From NCBI RefSeq assembly GCF_021554725.1, contig NZ_JAIZDP010000001.1:186001-250000 (forward strand): a stretch of 64,000 nt of DNA. The letters run 5' to 3'. This DNA is from Sinomonas notoginsengisoli (GTDB taxonomy: Bacteria; Actinomycetota; Actinomycetes; Actinomycetales; Micrococcaceae). Position 1 is the stretch's first letter; each line of letters begins with the position of its first letter. The position numbers and the translations under genes are program-made. Shown one piece after another: positions 47,282 through 57,325 of this stretch. The notes under the pieces are model-generated. The model searched no databases, was not told the DNA's origin, and was given only the letters and a program-made list of their open reading frames with translations.

Positions 47282-49078
47282 ATGCACGTCGTGGCCACCG
47301 CCGGGCATGTCGATTCCGGCAAGAGCACCCTGGTGCGCGCCCTCACGGGGATGGAGCCTGACCGTTGGGAGGAGGAACGCCGCCGCGGACTGACCATTGA
47401 CTTGGGCTACGCCTGGACTACATTGGCGTCCGGGCAGGAGGTTGCCTTCGTCGACGTGCCGGGCCATGAGCGCTTCCTCGGCAACATGCTCGCTGGAATC
47501 GGGCCCGCGCCCGTCGTCTGCTTCGTGGTCGCCGCCGACGAGGGATGGCAGGCGCAGTCGGGCGACCACCGCGACGCGGTCGCTGCCTTGGGTATCGAGC
47601 ACGGCGTCGTGGTCCTCAGCCGCGCGGACCGGGCGTCTGCCAAGCGGATGGGCGAGGTGCTTGCCCAGACCCGCAGGGAGCTGGCCTCGACGGGACTGCA
47701 CGACGCGCCCGCAGTTGCTGTGTCTGCCACCCAAGGCACAGGTCTGGCGGAATTCCGTGACGCGCTCGAGGGCGTCCTGGCCGGCGTCCCTGCTCCCACC
47801 ACCACCGGCCGGGTCAGGCTATGGGTAGACCGGTCGTTCACCATCACCGGCTCCGGAACGGTGGCGACCGGAACGCTGGGTGCCGGAACGCTCGTGCAGG
47901 GCGACGTCCTCCAGCTGATCGGGCACGGTGACGCCCGGCCCGTGGTGGTCCGCGGCCTGGAAAGCCGCGGGGCCTCGTACCCGTCGGTGAGTCCGGTCAG
48001 TCGAGTGGCGCTGAACCTGCGTGATGTTTCCGCCGACGATGTGCGCCGCGGAGACGCGCTCGTCACGCCCAATGCCTGGCCGTCGACGAGCCTGCTCGGC
48101 ATCCGCCGAACCACCGGCGCCCCATACACGGAGGTTCCGGAGCAGATCGTGGTGCATGTCGGCACCGCATCCGTGCCGGCCCGGCTGCGTCCCTTCGGTG
48201 CTGACCATGCCCGCCTCGTCCTAGACCGTCAGCTGCCGCTCGTTCTCGGAGACCGTCTGGTGCTGCGCCACCCGGGAAGCCGCTCGGTCCTCGGCGGGGC
48301 CCGCATCCTCGATGCCGACCCGCCGGCCCCGCGACGGCGCGGCGATAGCGCCCGCTGGGCGGAACGCCTTGTGTCCATGGATCCCGCGGGGGACGTGCTG
48401 GGTGAAGTGGCGGCCCGTGGGGCCGTCCAGGAGAAGCATCTGCGGCGCCTCGGGCTGTTCAATGACGACGATCCTGGCCCGCCGTCGGCCGTCCGGGTCT
48501 TGGGCGAGTGGTGGGTGCACGGTCCCGTCTTCGAGGCGTGGCAGCAGCGGCTGCGCGCCGCCCTCGAGGCCTTGAGGGCCCGGGACCCCTTGGCCCCGGG
48601 CCTGTCCATGGGAGCCGCCCGGGACCTTCTCGCGCTCCCGGACGAACGGCTCGTCCCGCACATCGTCCGCGATGCAGGCCTCGAACAGGCGGGCGGCCAC
48701 ATCCGGCTGCCCGGCGGCAACGGAGGCCTCGGCGCCGCCGAGTCCGCGGTCGCTGAGTTGGAGCGACGGCTCACCGCCCATCCATTCCACGCCCCGGAAG
48801 CCGACGAGCTGGGAGCCCTGAGCCTGGGGGCCCGGGAGCTGGCCGCCGCCGAACGGTTAGGACGCGTACTGCGGCTCCGTGACGGGGTGGTGCTCCTTCC
48901 GAGTGCGCCGGCTCTCGCGATGCGCGTCCTCGCCCGTCTGGACCAGCCGTTCACCACAAGCCAGGCACGTCAGGCGCTCGGCACGACACGGCGGATCGCC
49001 GTTCCGCTGCTGGAACACCTCGACTCGCGGGGGTGGACCCGGCGTTTGGACGCCGGCCACCGGACGGTGGTGCACTGA
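47282..49078 (+). CDS. selB: Selenocysteine-specific elongation factor SelB
   Basis: SelB delivers Sec-tRNA to the ribosome at UGA codons marked by SECIS. The 598-residue protein has G1 GHVDSGKST (8-16), G2 within RRRGLTIDLGYAW, G3 DVPGHE near 59 and G4 read as SRAD (usually N/TKxD). EF-Tu-like beta domains follow (SFTITGSGTVATGTL), and the C-terminal 200 residues form the winged-helix repeats that bind SECIS RNA. It begins 3 nt after selA. Confidence 0.95.
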   Translation: MHVVATAGHVDSGKSTLVRALTGMEPDRWEEERRRGLTIDLGYAWTTLASGQEVAFVDVPGHERFLGNMLAGIGPAPVVCFVVAADEGWQAQSGDHRDAVAALGIEHGVVVLSRADRASAKRMGEVLAQTRRELASTGLHDAPAVAVSATQGTGLAEFRDALEGVLAGVPAPTTTGRVRLWVDRSFTITGSGTVATGTLGAGTLVQGDVLQLIGHGDARPVVVRGLESRGASYPSVSPVSRVALNLRDVSADDVRRGDALVTPNAWPSTSLLGIRRTTGAPYTEVPEQIVVHVGTASVPARLRPFGADHARLVLDRQLPLVLGDRLVLRHPGSRSVLGGARILDADPPAPRRRGDSARWAERLVSMDPAGDVLGEVAARGAVQEKHLRRLGLFNDDDPGPPSAVRVLGEWWVHGPVFEAWQQRLRAALEALRARDPLAPGLSMGAARDLLALPDERLVPHIVRDAGLEQAGGHIRLPGGNGGLGAAESAVAELERRLTAHPFHAPEADELGALSLGARELAAAERLGRVLRLRDGVVLLPSAPALAMRVLARLDQPFTTSQARQALGTTRRIAVPLLEHLDSRGWTRRLDAGHRTVVH

Positions 49079-49108
49079 GCCGCATGCCAGCAGGGGCGCC
49101 CGGACGCG

Positions 49109-49732
49109 TCAGTCGTCGCCGAGGCCGCGGGCGGCGAGGGCGTCGCCGGTGCGGCGTGCGTAGGCGACCGCCGAGAGCACCACAGGCACCGTCCTGGCGC
49201 GCACGCTCCGCTCGAGCCCGCGGGCACGGGCCGCATCGCCCACGTCGGCGAAGGCACCGGCGAGCACGGGGATGCTCCGCAGCATGATCGCGATCGCGAG
49301 CGCGAAACGCTCCGGGTCCGCCCCGAAGCGCTGGAACGGACGCGCGAGGGACGCGACGGCGTCGAGCAGGCGTTCGAGCGGCACCGTCGCTGTGAGGAGC
49401 CCGGCCGCGACGAAGCACAGCAGGAGATTGGCGACGATACGCGTCGCCGTCTCGGGCCCCTGTTGCCACCACTGGAACGCGAAGAGGACTGCGGCGATGG
49501 GCAGCACGAGCTTCCAGGACGCGATCAGACGGCGCAGCCCGAGCCGCGCCGAGAGCCACGCCGTCACCGCGAGTGCCAGGACGCCCACGGAAACACGCCA
49601 GTCCAAAAGCACGAAGCTCGCCGCGCCAGCCGCGGCGACCCCGAGGAATTTCGCCACCAGGGGTGTGCGGTGCAGCCATGATTCGCCGGGCACGTACCCG
49701 GCGAGCAGGCCTCCAGCCGATCGGGCGCGCAT
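49109..49732 (-). CDS. bioN: ECF transporter transmembrane (T) component, BioN/CbiQ family
   Basis: The 207-residue protein has about five membrane segments in the first 130 residues. The coupling helices near the C-terminus carry DAARARGLE and TGDALAARGLG, the Ala-Arg-Gly motifs that contact the ATPase. Such T components join ATPases and a substrate-binding S component to import vitamins or metals. ATG at 49732 overlaps the ATPase stop. The short length fits BioN, but the substrate cannot be proved without the S subunit. Confidence 0.82.
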   Translation of the reverse strand: MRARSAGGLLAGYVPGESWLHRTPLVAKFLGVAAAGAASFVLLDWRVSVGVLALAVTAWLSARLGLRRLIASWKLVLPIAAVLFAFQWWQQGPETATRIVANLLLCFVAAGLLTATVPLERLLDAVASLARPFQRFGADPERFALAIAIMLRSIPVLAGAFADVGDAARARGLERSVRARTVPVVLSAVAYARRTGDALAARGLGDD

Positions 49733-50493
49733 CAGCTGCCAGCCGCCGTCGTGCGCGGATGGGCGGTTCCGACAGGCGCGGCGCACAGCGTCCGATAGAA
49801 CCCGACCGCGGCCGCGGGTTCGCCGTCGTACGCGATCCGCCCGCCCTCGACGACGAGAACTCGGTCGGCGTCCAGGGCGAGCTCGAGGTCGTGGGTGGAG
49901 AGGATGAGCTGCTGGTCGAGTCCGGCGAGCGTGTGGCGTAGGAGCTCGCGGTTGCGCAGGTCGAGGAGGGTGGACGGCTCGTCGAGGACAAGTACCTCGG
50001 GTCCGACCGCCAGCACGGCGGCGAGCGCCATGAGCTGCCGTTCCCCGCCGGAGAGCTCGTACACGCTCTGGTCGGCGAGCGCGTTGAGCCCGAACCTGTC
50101 GAGGACGGCCTGCGCTGCTGCGGCCCTCTCCGCCCGGTCGCGGTGCCTCCGGCGCAGGGAGAGCTCAACATCCTCGCGGCCGGTGGGCATGACCAGTTGG
50201 GAGAGCGGATCCGTGAAGACGAACCCGACGCGCTGGCGCACCGCGCGCCCCTCGCGGACCGTGTCACGTCCGTCGATCCGCACGGTGCCCGACGTCGGCT
50301 CCATGAGTCCGTTGAGCAGCCGCAGGAGAGTGGACTTGCCGGACCCGTTGGCGCCGACGACGGCGATTCGCGGCTCCGTGAGCGTTGCATCGATGTGCTC
50401 GAGCAGCACCTTGGAGGCCGGCGCCCCGGGGGCCCCCGAGGGTTCGTCGACGGGGACGGCGACGGACACGCCGTCGATCTCGATGCGCGCCAT
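49732..50493 (-). CDS. bioM: ECF transporter ATPase (A) component, BioM-like
   Basis: The 253-residue ATPase has Walker A GANGSGKST at 47-55, signature LSGGERQ near 147, Walker B VLVLDEPSTLLDL near 168 and H-loop STHDLELALDADR. A Pro/Gly-rich insert at residues 14-28 is unusual. The ATG at 50493 has no Shine-Dalgarno of its own and lies 2 nt after the stop of the 29-codon mini-ORF, so its translation is probably coupled to it. Confidence 0.84.
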   Translation of the reverse strand: MARIEIDGVSVAVPVDEPSGAPGAPASKVLLEHIDATLTEPRIAVVGANGSGKSTLLRLLNGLMEPTSGTVRIDGRDTVREGRAVRQRVGFVFTDPLSQLVMPTGREDVELSLRRRHRDRAERAAAAQAVLDRFGLNALADQSVYELSGGERQLMALAAVLAVGPEVLVLDEPSTLLDLRNRELLRHTLAGLDQQLILSTHDLELALDADRVLVVEGGRIAYDGEPAAAVGFYRTLCAAPVGTAHPRTTAAGS

Positions 50494-50495
50494 GG

Positions 50496-50585
50496 CTACT
50501 GCACGGGGCGGACGAGCACGTCCGGGAACGCCCGGTGCGCCGCTGTGGCCACGGTGGCTGGCGTGCTGGGTGCGGTCTTGCTCAC
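50496..50585 (-). CDS. 29-codon mini-ORF upstream of bioM, possible bioY remnant or leader peptide
   Basis: A GTG at 50585 with a strong Shine-Dalgarno (AGGAGGA, minus strand 50595-50589) opens a 29-residue frame ending in TAG at 50496-50498. The product has a Thr/Pro/Ala-rich first half (MSKTAPSTPATV) and a second half AAHRAFPDVLVRP. No membrane segment is present. The position is where the S component BioY is expected in bioYMN operons, so it may be an internally deleted bioY that keeps both ends, or a coupling leader. I do not recognise it as a family. Confidence 0.5.
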   Translation of the reverse strand: MSKTAPSTPATVATAAHRAFPDVLVRPVQ

Positions 50586-50761
50586 GATTCCTCCTGTACG
50601 GCCGCCCGAAGCGGTCTCCCTGACAGGTTACGCACGGCAGACGGGCTCCTTTTTGTTGGCGCCCCACGAGGCGGTCCGGCACCCTTTGGTGGCCGCCGAC
50701 AACACGACGCCACCCCGTCCGGGCGTTTCCCCCGTCAGGGCGACGGGTAGGCGAAGAGACG

Positions 50762-52450
50762 ATGAGTGAGATGCAGCCGCCGCCTGAGGATGAACTCCGC
50801 CGGATTGCCGTCGACCGCTTCGGATTCGACGAGTGGCGCGAGGGCCAGTTCGAGGCCGTCCAAGCCGCCACCGCTGGCCGCGACGTCCTCGCGGTGATGC
50901 CCGCCGGACATGGCAAGTCGGCGGTGTACCAGGTCCCGGGGGCAGCCCTCGGCGGCGTCACCGTGGTCGTCAGCCCGCTCATCGCGCTCCAGCGCGACCA
51001 GATGGAGGCGCTCAACGCGATCTTGGGCGCCGAGCAGGCCGTCGCGCTGAACTCGTCGCTCGGGGTGCGGGCCGAGCGCCGCGTCTGGCAGGCCCTCGAG
51101 GGCGGGGAGGCCACCTTTGTGTTCCTCGCACCCCAGCAGCTCGCCCGTGAGGACATCGTCTCCCGGCTGGCCGGACTGTGGCCCTCGCTGTTCGTTGTGG
51201 ACGAGGCCCACTGCATCTCTGCGTGGGGACACGACTTCCGCCCCGATTACCTCACCCTCGGGGAAGTGGTGGACCGCCTCGGTCATCCGACGACCGTGGC
51301 CCTCACCGCGACCGCATCACCGCACGCCCGGGCGGAGATCATCGAGCGGCTCGGCCTGGTGGACCCGCTCGTGCTGGTGCAGAGCTTCGACCGGCCCAGT
51401 CTCGCCCTCCGAGTCACCCGGCACTCGAGCGATGCAGAGAAGCGCGCCGCAGCGCTGGACGAGGTCGCCGAGCTCGGCGGCCCCGGGCTCGTGTACACCG
51501 CCACCCGCCGTGCGACCGAGGACTACGCGGCTGCCCTGACGGAGCGGGGGCTGCGTGCCGAGGCCTACCACGCGGGCCGCAGAGCGGCCGAGAGGACCTC
51601 CGTCCACGCGCGCTTCCTCGCCATCGAGATCGACGTCGTCGTGGCCACGACCGCCTTCGGCATGGGTATCGACAAGCCGGACGTGCGGTTCGTCGTCCAT
51701 GCCGACATCCCCGACTCCCTCGACAGCTACTACCAGGAGATCGGCCGGGCCGGGCGGGATGGGGACCCGGCGCTCGCCGTGCTCCACTACCGGTCCGAGG
51801 ACCTCGGCCTCCAGCGCTTCTTCGCGGGGGGATCGGTCCCAGAGAAGCAGCTGGCCGCGGTGTTCGCGGCCGTGAGCACAGCCGGCCCGGTGCGGCCCGC
51901 GGCCCTTCGTGGCCAGACGGGACTGAGCGCCCGTACCCAGTCCCGCGCGCTCGCCCTCCTCGAGGCGAGCGGTTCGATCCGGGGCGGCCGGCGGGGCTAT
52001 CGGTCAGCTGACGGCGTGGGGTGGGCCGACGCCGTCGAGCGCGCCGCGGCGGAGGAGGAGGCACGACGGCGCGTGGACACCTCGCGCGTGGAGATGGCAC
52101 GCGGGTACGCGGAGACGGGCCAGTGCCGCCGACAGTGGCTCCTGAACTACTTCGGCGAGGAGGCTCCCGCGTGGTGCGGCAACTGCGACCGCTGCGAGGA
52201 GGTGGGCAGCCGCGAGCAGGCCCGGGAGCACGAGGAGGCTACGCCGCACGCGTGGTCGATGCAGGACACGGTGCGCCATCGCGACTGGGGACCGGGCCTC
52301 ATCATGGGGGTGGATCCGGGTCGGATCACCGTGCTGTTCGAATCAGTGGGCTACCGGGAGCTCGCCCTGTCGGTCATCGAGGACAACGACGGTCTGCTGG
52401 TGCGGGAAGGCGCCGGTGGACCAGCGGGCGTCCGCCACATCCGATCGTGA
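50762..52450 (+). CDS. RecQ-like DNA helicase with PcrA/UvrD-type C-terminal tail
   Basis: The 562-residue helicase has Walker A PAGHGKS near 47-53, [15 protein letters not shown] near 147, TATAS near 182, GRAGRDG near 330 and the RecQ zinc site (the arginine-rich [13 protein letters not shown] and CGNCDRC near 458-480). It lacks an HRDC domain. Residues about 500-545 form a separate beta-rich unit with [12 protein letters not shown] and [13 protein letters not shown], like the Tudor-type tail of PcrA/UvrD that contacts RNA polymerase. The plan resembles mycobacterial RqlH. It acts in DNA repair or recombination. Confidence 0.9.
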   Translation: MSEMQPPPEDELRRIAVDRFGFDEWREGQFEAVQAATAGRDVLAVMPAGHGKSAVYQVPGAALGGVTVVVSPLIALQRDQMEALNAILGAEQAVALNSSLGVRAERRVWQALEGGEATFVFLAPQQLAREDIVSRLAGLWPSLFVVDEAHCISAWGHDFRPDYLTLGEVVDRLGHPTTVALTATASPHARAEIIERLGLVDPLVLVQSFDRPSLALRVTRHSSDAEKRAAALDEVAELGGPGLVYTATRRATEDYAAALTERGLRAEAYHAGRRAAERTSVHARFLAIEIDVVVATTAFGMGIDKPDVRFVVHADIPDSLDSYYQEIGRAGRDGDPALAVLHYRSEDLGLQRFFAGGSVPEKQLAAVFAAVSTAGPVRPAALRGQTGLSARTQSRALALLEASGSIRGGRRGYRSADGVGWADAVERAAAEEEARRRVDTSRVEMARGYAETGQCRRQWLLNYFGEEAPAWCGNCDRCEEVGSREQAREHEEATPHAWSMQDTVRHRDWGPGLIMGVDPGRITVLFESVGYRELALSVIEDNDGLLVREGAGGPAGVRHIRS

Positions 52451-52529
52451 CCTGGCGCGAGCGCCTCGGCCAGAAGCAGGGCGAGCAGCTTGGTGCGCGT
52501 CAGGAGGCGCCAGCCAAGCCCGATACCAT

Positions 52530-52559
52530 GGGATGAGGCCCACCATCGGGCCCCATCCC
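52530..52559 (+). promoter_or_regulatory. Leader hairpin before the ABC-F gene
   Basis: GGGATG-A-GGCCC pairs with GGGCC-C-CATCCC, an 11-bp stem with one A-C mismatch, at 52530-52559. It lies 20 nt before the GTG at 52579. It may shape translation or be an attenuator. Confidence 0.3.
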
Positions 52560-52578
52560 CCGAAAGGCCCTACCCGAA

Positions 52579-54180
52579 GTGATCACTGTCTCCAACCTCG
52601 AACTCCGCGCCGGCGCGCGCCTGCTCATGGACGAGGTGAGCTTCCGGATCGACAAGGGCGACAAAATCGGGCTTGTGGGGCGCAACGGCGCCGGCAAGAC
52701 AACGCTCACCCGCGTCCTCGCCGGGGAGGGGATCCCAGCCGCCGGGACGGTCACACGCTCGGGTGAGATCGGCTATCTGCCGCAGGATCCGCGGACGCCG
52801 GACATGGAGCAGCTCGCGCGGGACCGCATCCTGTCCGCACGGGGGCTCGACGTCGTCATGCGCAAGCTGCGCATCACCCAAGCCGAGATGGCGAGCGAGG
52901 ATCCCGAGACCCAGCGCAAGGCGATGGCGCGCTATGACAGGCTCGAGGCAGAGTTCCTTGCGGGCGGTGGGTATGCGGCCGAGGCCGAGGCCGCCGCGAT
53001 CTCTGCGAACCTGGCGCTGCCGGACCGGATCCTCAACCAGCCGCTGCGAACGCTTTCGGGTGGCCAGCGGCGCCGCGTCGAGTTGGCCCGCATCCTGTAC
53101 TCGGCCGCGGACACGCTCCTCCTTGACGAGCCGACCAACCATTTGGATGCCGACTCGATCGCCTGGCTTCGGGACTTCCTCAAGGCGCATCAGGGCGGTC
53201 TCATCGTCATCTCGCACGATGTGGAGCTGCTCGAGGCGACGGTCACCAAGGTCTTCCACCTCGACGCGAACCGCGCGGTAATCGACATCTACAACATGGG
53301 CTGGAAGCGCTACCTCTCCCAGCGCGAGACGGACGAGCGCGCGCGGCGCCGCGAGCGGGCCAACGCCGAGAAAAAGGCCCAGGTGCTCTTCGACCAGGCC
53401 AACAAGATGCGTGCGAAGGCGACCAAGGCAGTGGCCGCGCAGAACATGGCCAAGCGCGCCGAGCGGCTCCTCGCCGGTGTGGCGGAGGAGCGTGTGGCCG
53501 ACCGCGTGGCCGCGCTGCGCTTCCCCGAGCCCGCGCCCTGCGGGAAGACGCCGCTCACCGCGGAGGGCCTCTCGAAGTCCTACGGCTCGCTCGAGATCTT
53601 CACGGACGTGGACCTGGCGGTGGACCGCGGCTCCCGGGTGGTGATCCTCGGTCTCAACGGCGCGGGCAAGACCACGCTCCTGCGCATGCTCGCGGGGGTC
53701 GACTCCCCGGACACGGGCGAGGTCGTCGCGGGCCACGGCCTCAAGATCGGTTACTACGCCCAGGAGCACGAGACCCTCGATACCGAGCGCACAGTCCTCG
53801 AGAATATGCGTAGCGCCGCCCCGGACCGCCTCGGCGACGCCGACGTGCGCGGCATTCTCGGTTCATTCCTGTTCACCGGGGACGACGTCGACAAGCCCGC
53901 CGGCGTCCTGTCCGGCGGCGAGAAGACCCGCCTCGCCCTCGCCACGATTGTCGCCTCGAGCGCCAATGTCCTGCTCCTCGACGAGCCGACCAACAACCTC
54001 GACCCCGCGAGCCGCCGCGAAATCCTCGGCGCCCTGAAGACCTACAAGGGCGCGGTGGTGATGGTCAGCCACGACGAGGGTGCCGTTGAGGCGCTGAACC
54101 CCGAGCGCGTGGTCCTCCTGCCCGACGGTGTCGAGGACCTGTGGAGCAGTGACTACCTGGACCTCATTACCCTCGCATAG
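52579..54180 (+). CDS. ABC-F family ribosome-associated ATPase
   Basis: The 533-residue protein has two ABC domains and no membrane segment. Walker A sequences are GRNGAGKTT near 35 and GLNGAGKTT near 357; signatures are LSGGQRRR and LSGGEKTR. The P-site-tRNA-interaction-type linker between them (residues about 245-300) is rich in Arg, Glu and Lys and predicted coiled. ABC-F proteins bind the ribosomal E site and either relieve stalls or protect from antibiotics. This one looks like a housekeeping member; a resistance role is not shown. Confidence 0.9.
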   Translation: MITVSNLELRAGARLLMDEVSFRIDKGDKIGLVGRNGAGKTTLTRVLAGEGIPAAGTVTRSGEIGYLPQDPRTPDMEQLARDRILSARGLDVVMRKLRITQAEMASEDPETQRKAMARYDRLEAEFLAGGGYAAEAEAAAISANLALPDRILNQPLRTLSGGQRRRVELARILYSAADTLLLDEPTNHLDADSIAWLRDFLKAHQGGLIVISHDVELLEATVTKVFHLDANRAVIDIYNMGWKRYLSQRETDERARRRERANAEKKAQVLFDQANKMRAKATKAVAAQNMAKRAERLLAGVAEERVADRVAALRFPEPAPCGKTPLTAEGLSKSYGSLEIFTDVDLAVDRGSRVVILGLNGAGKTTLLRMLAGVDSPDTGEVVAGHGLKIGYYAQEHETLDTERTVLENMRSAAPDRLGDADVRGILGSFLFTGDDVDKPAGVLSGGEKTRLALATIVASSANVLLLDEPTNNLDPASRREILGALKTYKGAVVMVSHDEGAVEALNPERVVLLPDGVEDLWSSDYLDLITLA

Positions 54181-54213
54181 GCGCAGCTTCGCTGGAGCGG
54201 AACCGGACGCCGA

Positions 54214-54699
54214 CTAGCGCACCCGGTGAGGCTCGGCCCCTGTGACCCGCAGCAGATCGCCGTATGAGATCGAGAGCATCGACCGATGGTCGCCGGCGCC
54301 CGCCCAGAGGAGCGGATGGTCGGCGAGGTGGATGTCGATGAGCGTGGGGAGCCGCTCCGGGTGCCCCACCGGTGCGACGCCGCCCACGCGTTGGCCGGTG
54401 TGCTCGAGGACGAATTCCGGCGCCGCCCGCCTCACCTTCGTCCCGAGTGCCCGTGAGATGAGCTCGATGTCCACGCGGGCTGCGCCGCTCGCGAGGATGA
54501 GGAGGGGCCCGCCGTCGAGTTCGAACACGAGGCTGTTCGCGATCGCGCCCACGTCGCAGCCCAGCACTGCGGCCGCGGCAACGGCCGTGGGGACGTCCTG
54601 CTCGAAGGTCCGCACGGTGTCGGGCAGGCCAGCGGCAGTCAGTGCCTTTCGTACACGCTCGACGGCGCCGGGGTCACCAGTGGCGTGCTCGTTCAGCAT
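54214..54699 (-). CDS. YbaK/ProX-type aminoacyl-tRNA deacylase
   Basis: The 161-residue editing domain has EQDVPTAVAAAAVLGCDVGAIANSLVF near 33-60, LILASGAARVD and a central GGVAPVGHP near 112, the loop that holds the family's catalytic pocket. These proteins hydrolyse misacylated tRNAs such as Cys- or Ala-tRNA(Pro). ATG at 54699 is used; the longer frame reads antisense-like sequence from the SURF1 gene and is rejected. Confidence 0.87.
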   Translation of the reverse strand: MLNEHATGDPGAVERVRKALTAAGLPDTVRTFEQDVPTAVAAAAVLGCDVGAIANSLVFELDGGPLLILASGAARVDIELISRALGTKVRRAAPEFVLEHTGQRVGGVAPVGHPERLPTLIDIHLADHPLLWAGAGDHRSMLSISYGDLLRVTGAEPHRVR

Positions 54700-54724
54700 C
54701 CGGGTGCTCCGACCGCGCCCCGGG

Positions 54725-55690
54725 TCAATGGAACCCCTGGGCGTCGAGGATCGCGTCCTCTTCCTCTTCGGCGGTGGGCCGGCGCTTCCTGCGGGGTGCA
54801 AACCGCGCGGCACGCGCTGCGGCCTCGTTCGCTGCCCGGTGGACGTCTTCGCGAGAGGCGGGTGGACCGGCGTCGTCTGTCGCACCCGCAGCCTCCCCGC
54901 CCCTGTCGGTCCCGTCCGTCGCGGCGGCGGCGCGCTCGGCCGCCGTGGCGGCTGCGTCGATCGCGTCGTTCTTCGCCTGCTGCCGCGCCGCGTAGCCAAA
55001 GCCGATGAACATGAGCACCGCGAAGGCGAGCCACTGCAGGGCATAGGAGAGATGCATGCCCTCGTCCGGCTGTGGCTTGGGCAGCGACGCGGGCGCGGGT
55101 TGCGCGGGCGCCGGATTCTCGCTCGCGAGCATCCCATACGCGCCCGTGAGGATCGAGTAGGGGAGCTGCTGCGCGTAGCCCGGCAGGTCGATCGAGGCAA
55201 GCTGCCCCTCGGGGGCGCCCCGATCCAGCGCCGGCTCGCTCGGGCGCAGACGCACGACGACGCTCGCCTCCCTCGCGGGAGGGGCGGGTATGGCGTCAGG
55301 CCGGCCGGCCTGCTTGTTCCCGATCGGGAGCCAGCCCCGGTCCACGATCACGGTCTGGCCCGAGTCGAGCCGGAACGGCACCACGACCTCGTAGCCCGGC
55401 TGGCCCGAGTTGGGGCGGTTGCGGACCACCTTTGTGTGGGTGGTGTCATACGATCCGCGGAGCTCGACCTGCTTCCATTCGCTGTCAGTGGGGAGGGAGG
55501 CGAACTCGCCGGTGGCTTGGGTGAACGGGACCGGGGCGGCGTCATAGTTCCGGGTGACGCGGTCGATGTTGGACTTGGCCTCGTCGAGGCGGGCCATCTG
55601 CCAGCGGCTCAGGAGCACGCACGTGATCGCGAAGACGATGGCCAGGCTAAGGTAGGTGAGCCAGCGGCGGGACACGAGGAACCGGTACAT
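54725..55690 (-). CDS. SURF1-family cytochrome oxidase assembly protein
   Basis: The 321-residue protein has an N-terminal membrane segment (residues 10-27) and a second near 215-232. The external domain has WQMARLDEAK, VELRGSYD, NRPNSGQPGYEVVVPF and VDRGWLP, all SURF1 hallmarks. The last 80 residues are a charged, Ala-rich cytosolic tail. SURF1 helps insert haem A into oxidase subunit I, which fits the presence of ctaA/ctaB elsewhere in this window. It overlaps the small upstream gene by one base. Confidence 0.9.
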   Translation of the reverse strand: MYRFLVSRRWLTYLSLAIVFAITCVLLSRWQMARLDEAKSNIDRVTRNYDAAPVPFTQATGEFASLPTDSEWKQVELRGSYDTTHTKVVRNRPNSGQPGYEVVVPFRLDSGQTVIVDRGWLPIGNKQAGRPDAIPAPPAREASVVVRLRPSEPALDRGAPEGQLASIDLPGYAQQLPYSILTGAYGMLASENPAPAQPAPASLPKPQPDEGMHLSYALQWLAFAVLMFIGFGYAARQQAKNDAIDAAATAAERAAAATDGTDRGGEAAGATDDAGPPASREDVHRAANEAAARAARFAPRRKRRPTAEEEEDAILDAQGFH

Positions 55691-55925
55691 CAGAGGGCCG
55701 CCTCCTCGAAGGGCAGCGTCTCACGCCACAGCATGCGGGTGCGCAGGTAGTCCTCGAGCCATTCGCGGTGCTCACCGCAGGCGAGCCATACCTTCCTCCG
55801 CTCCGGCGTGTGGATTCGGGGATTGTTCCAGAGGAGCCGCCATGCGGCGGCCTGTCGGCACCCCTTCCGGGAGCAGACGGGGGCCTCGATGGCCGCGCTC
55901 TCGCCGGGCAGCATGCTGAAGATGC

Positions 55926-55929
<4 letters not shown>
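55690..55929 (-). CDS. Small conserved Cys/His protein between DUF3099 and SURF1 genes
   Basis: The 79-residue protein has C19 and C24 (CSRKGC) and C51 with H54 (CGEH), a spacing that could bind zinc. WRLLWNNPRIHTPERRKVWLAC is arginine- and tryptophan-rich; no membrane segment or signal peptide is seen. Homologues in related genomes are, as I recall, sometimes called acetone carboxylase, which is not supported by this sequence. It overlaps DUF3099 and SURF1 genes at both ends, pointing to a shared operon and perhaps oxidase assembly. Function is unknown. Confidence 0.75.
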
Positions 55930-57250
<1,321 letters not shown>

Positions 57251-57325
57251 TCATCGCTGGCATGACGGTTCGACGTCACTGAGGCACGGGCCAGACCACA
57301 AACCACACCAGAAAGAGGAGCTCGC

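Noticed and set aside
50586-50761. A riboswitch upstream of the bioM mini-ORF
   Set aside because: The minus-strand leader has GC-rich short stems, but I could not match it to the conserved core of TPP, cobalamin or other riboswitches by eye.
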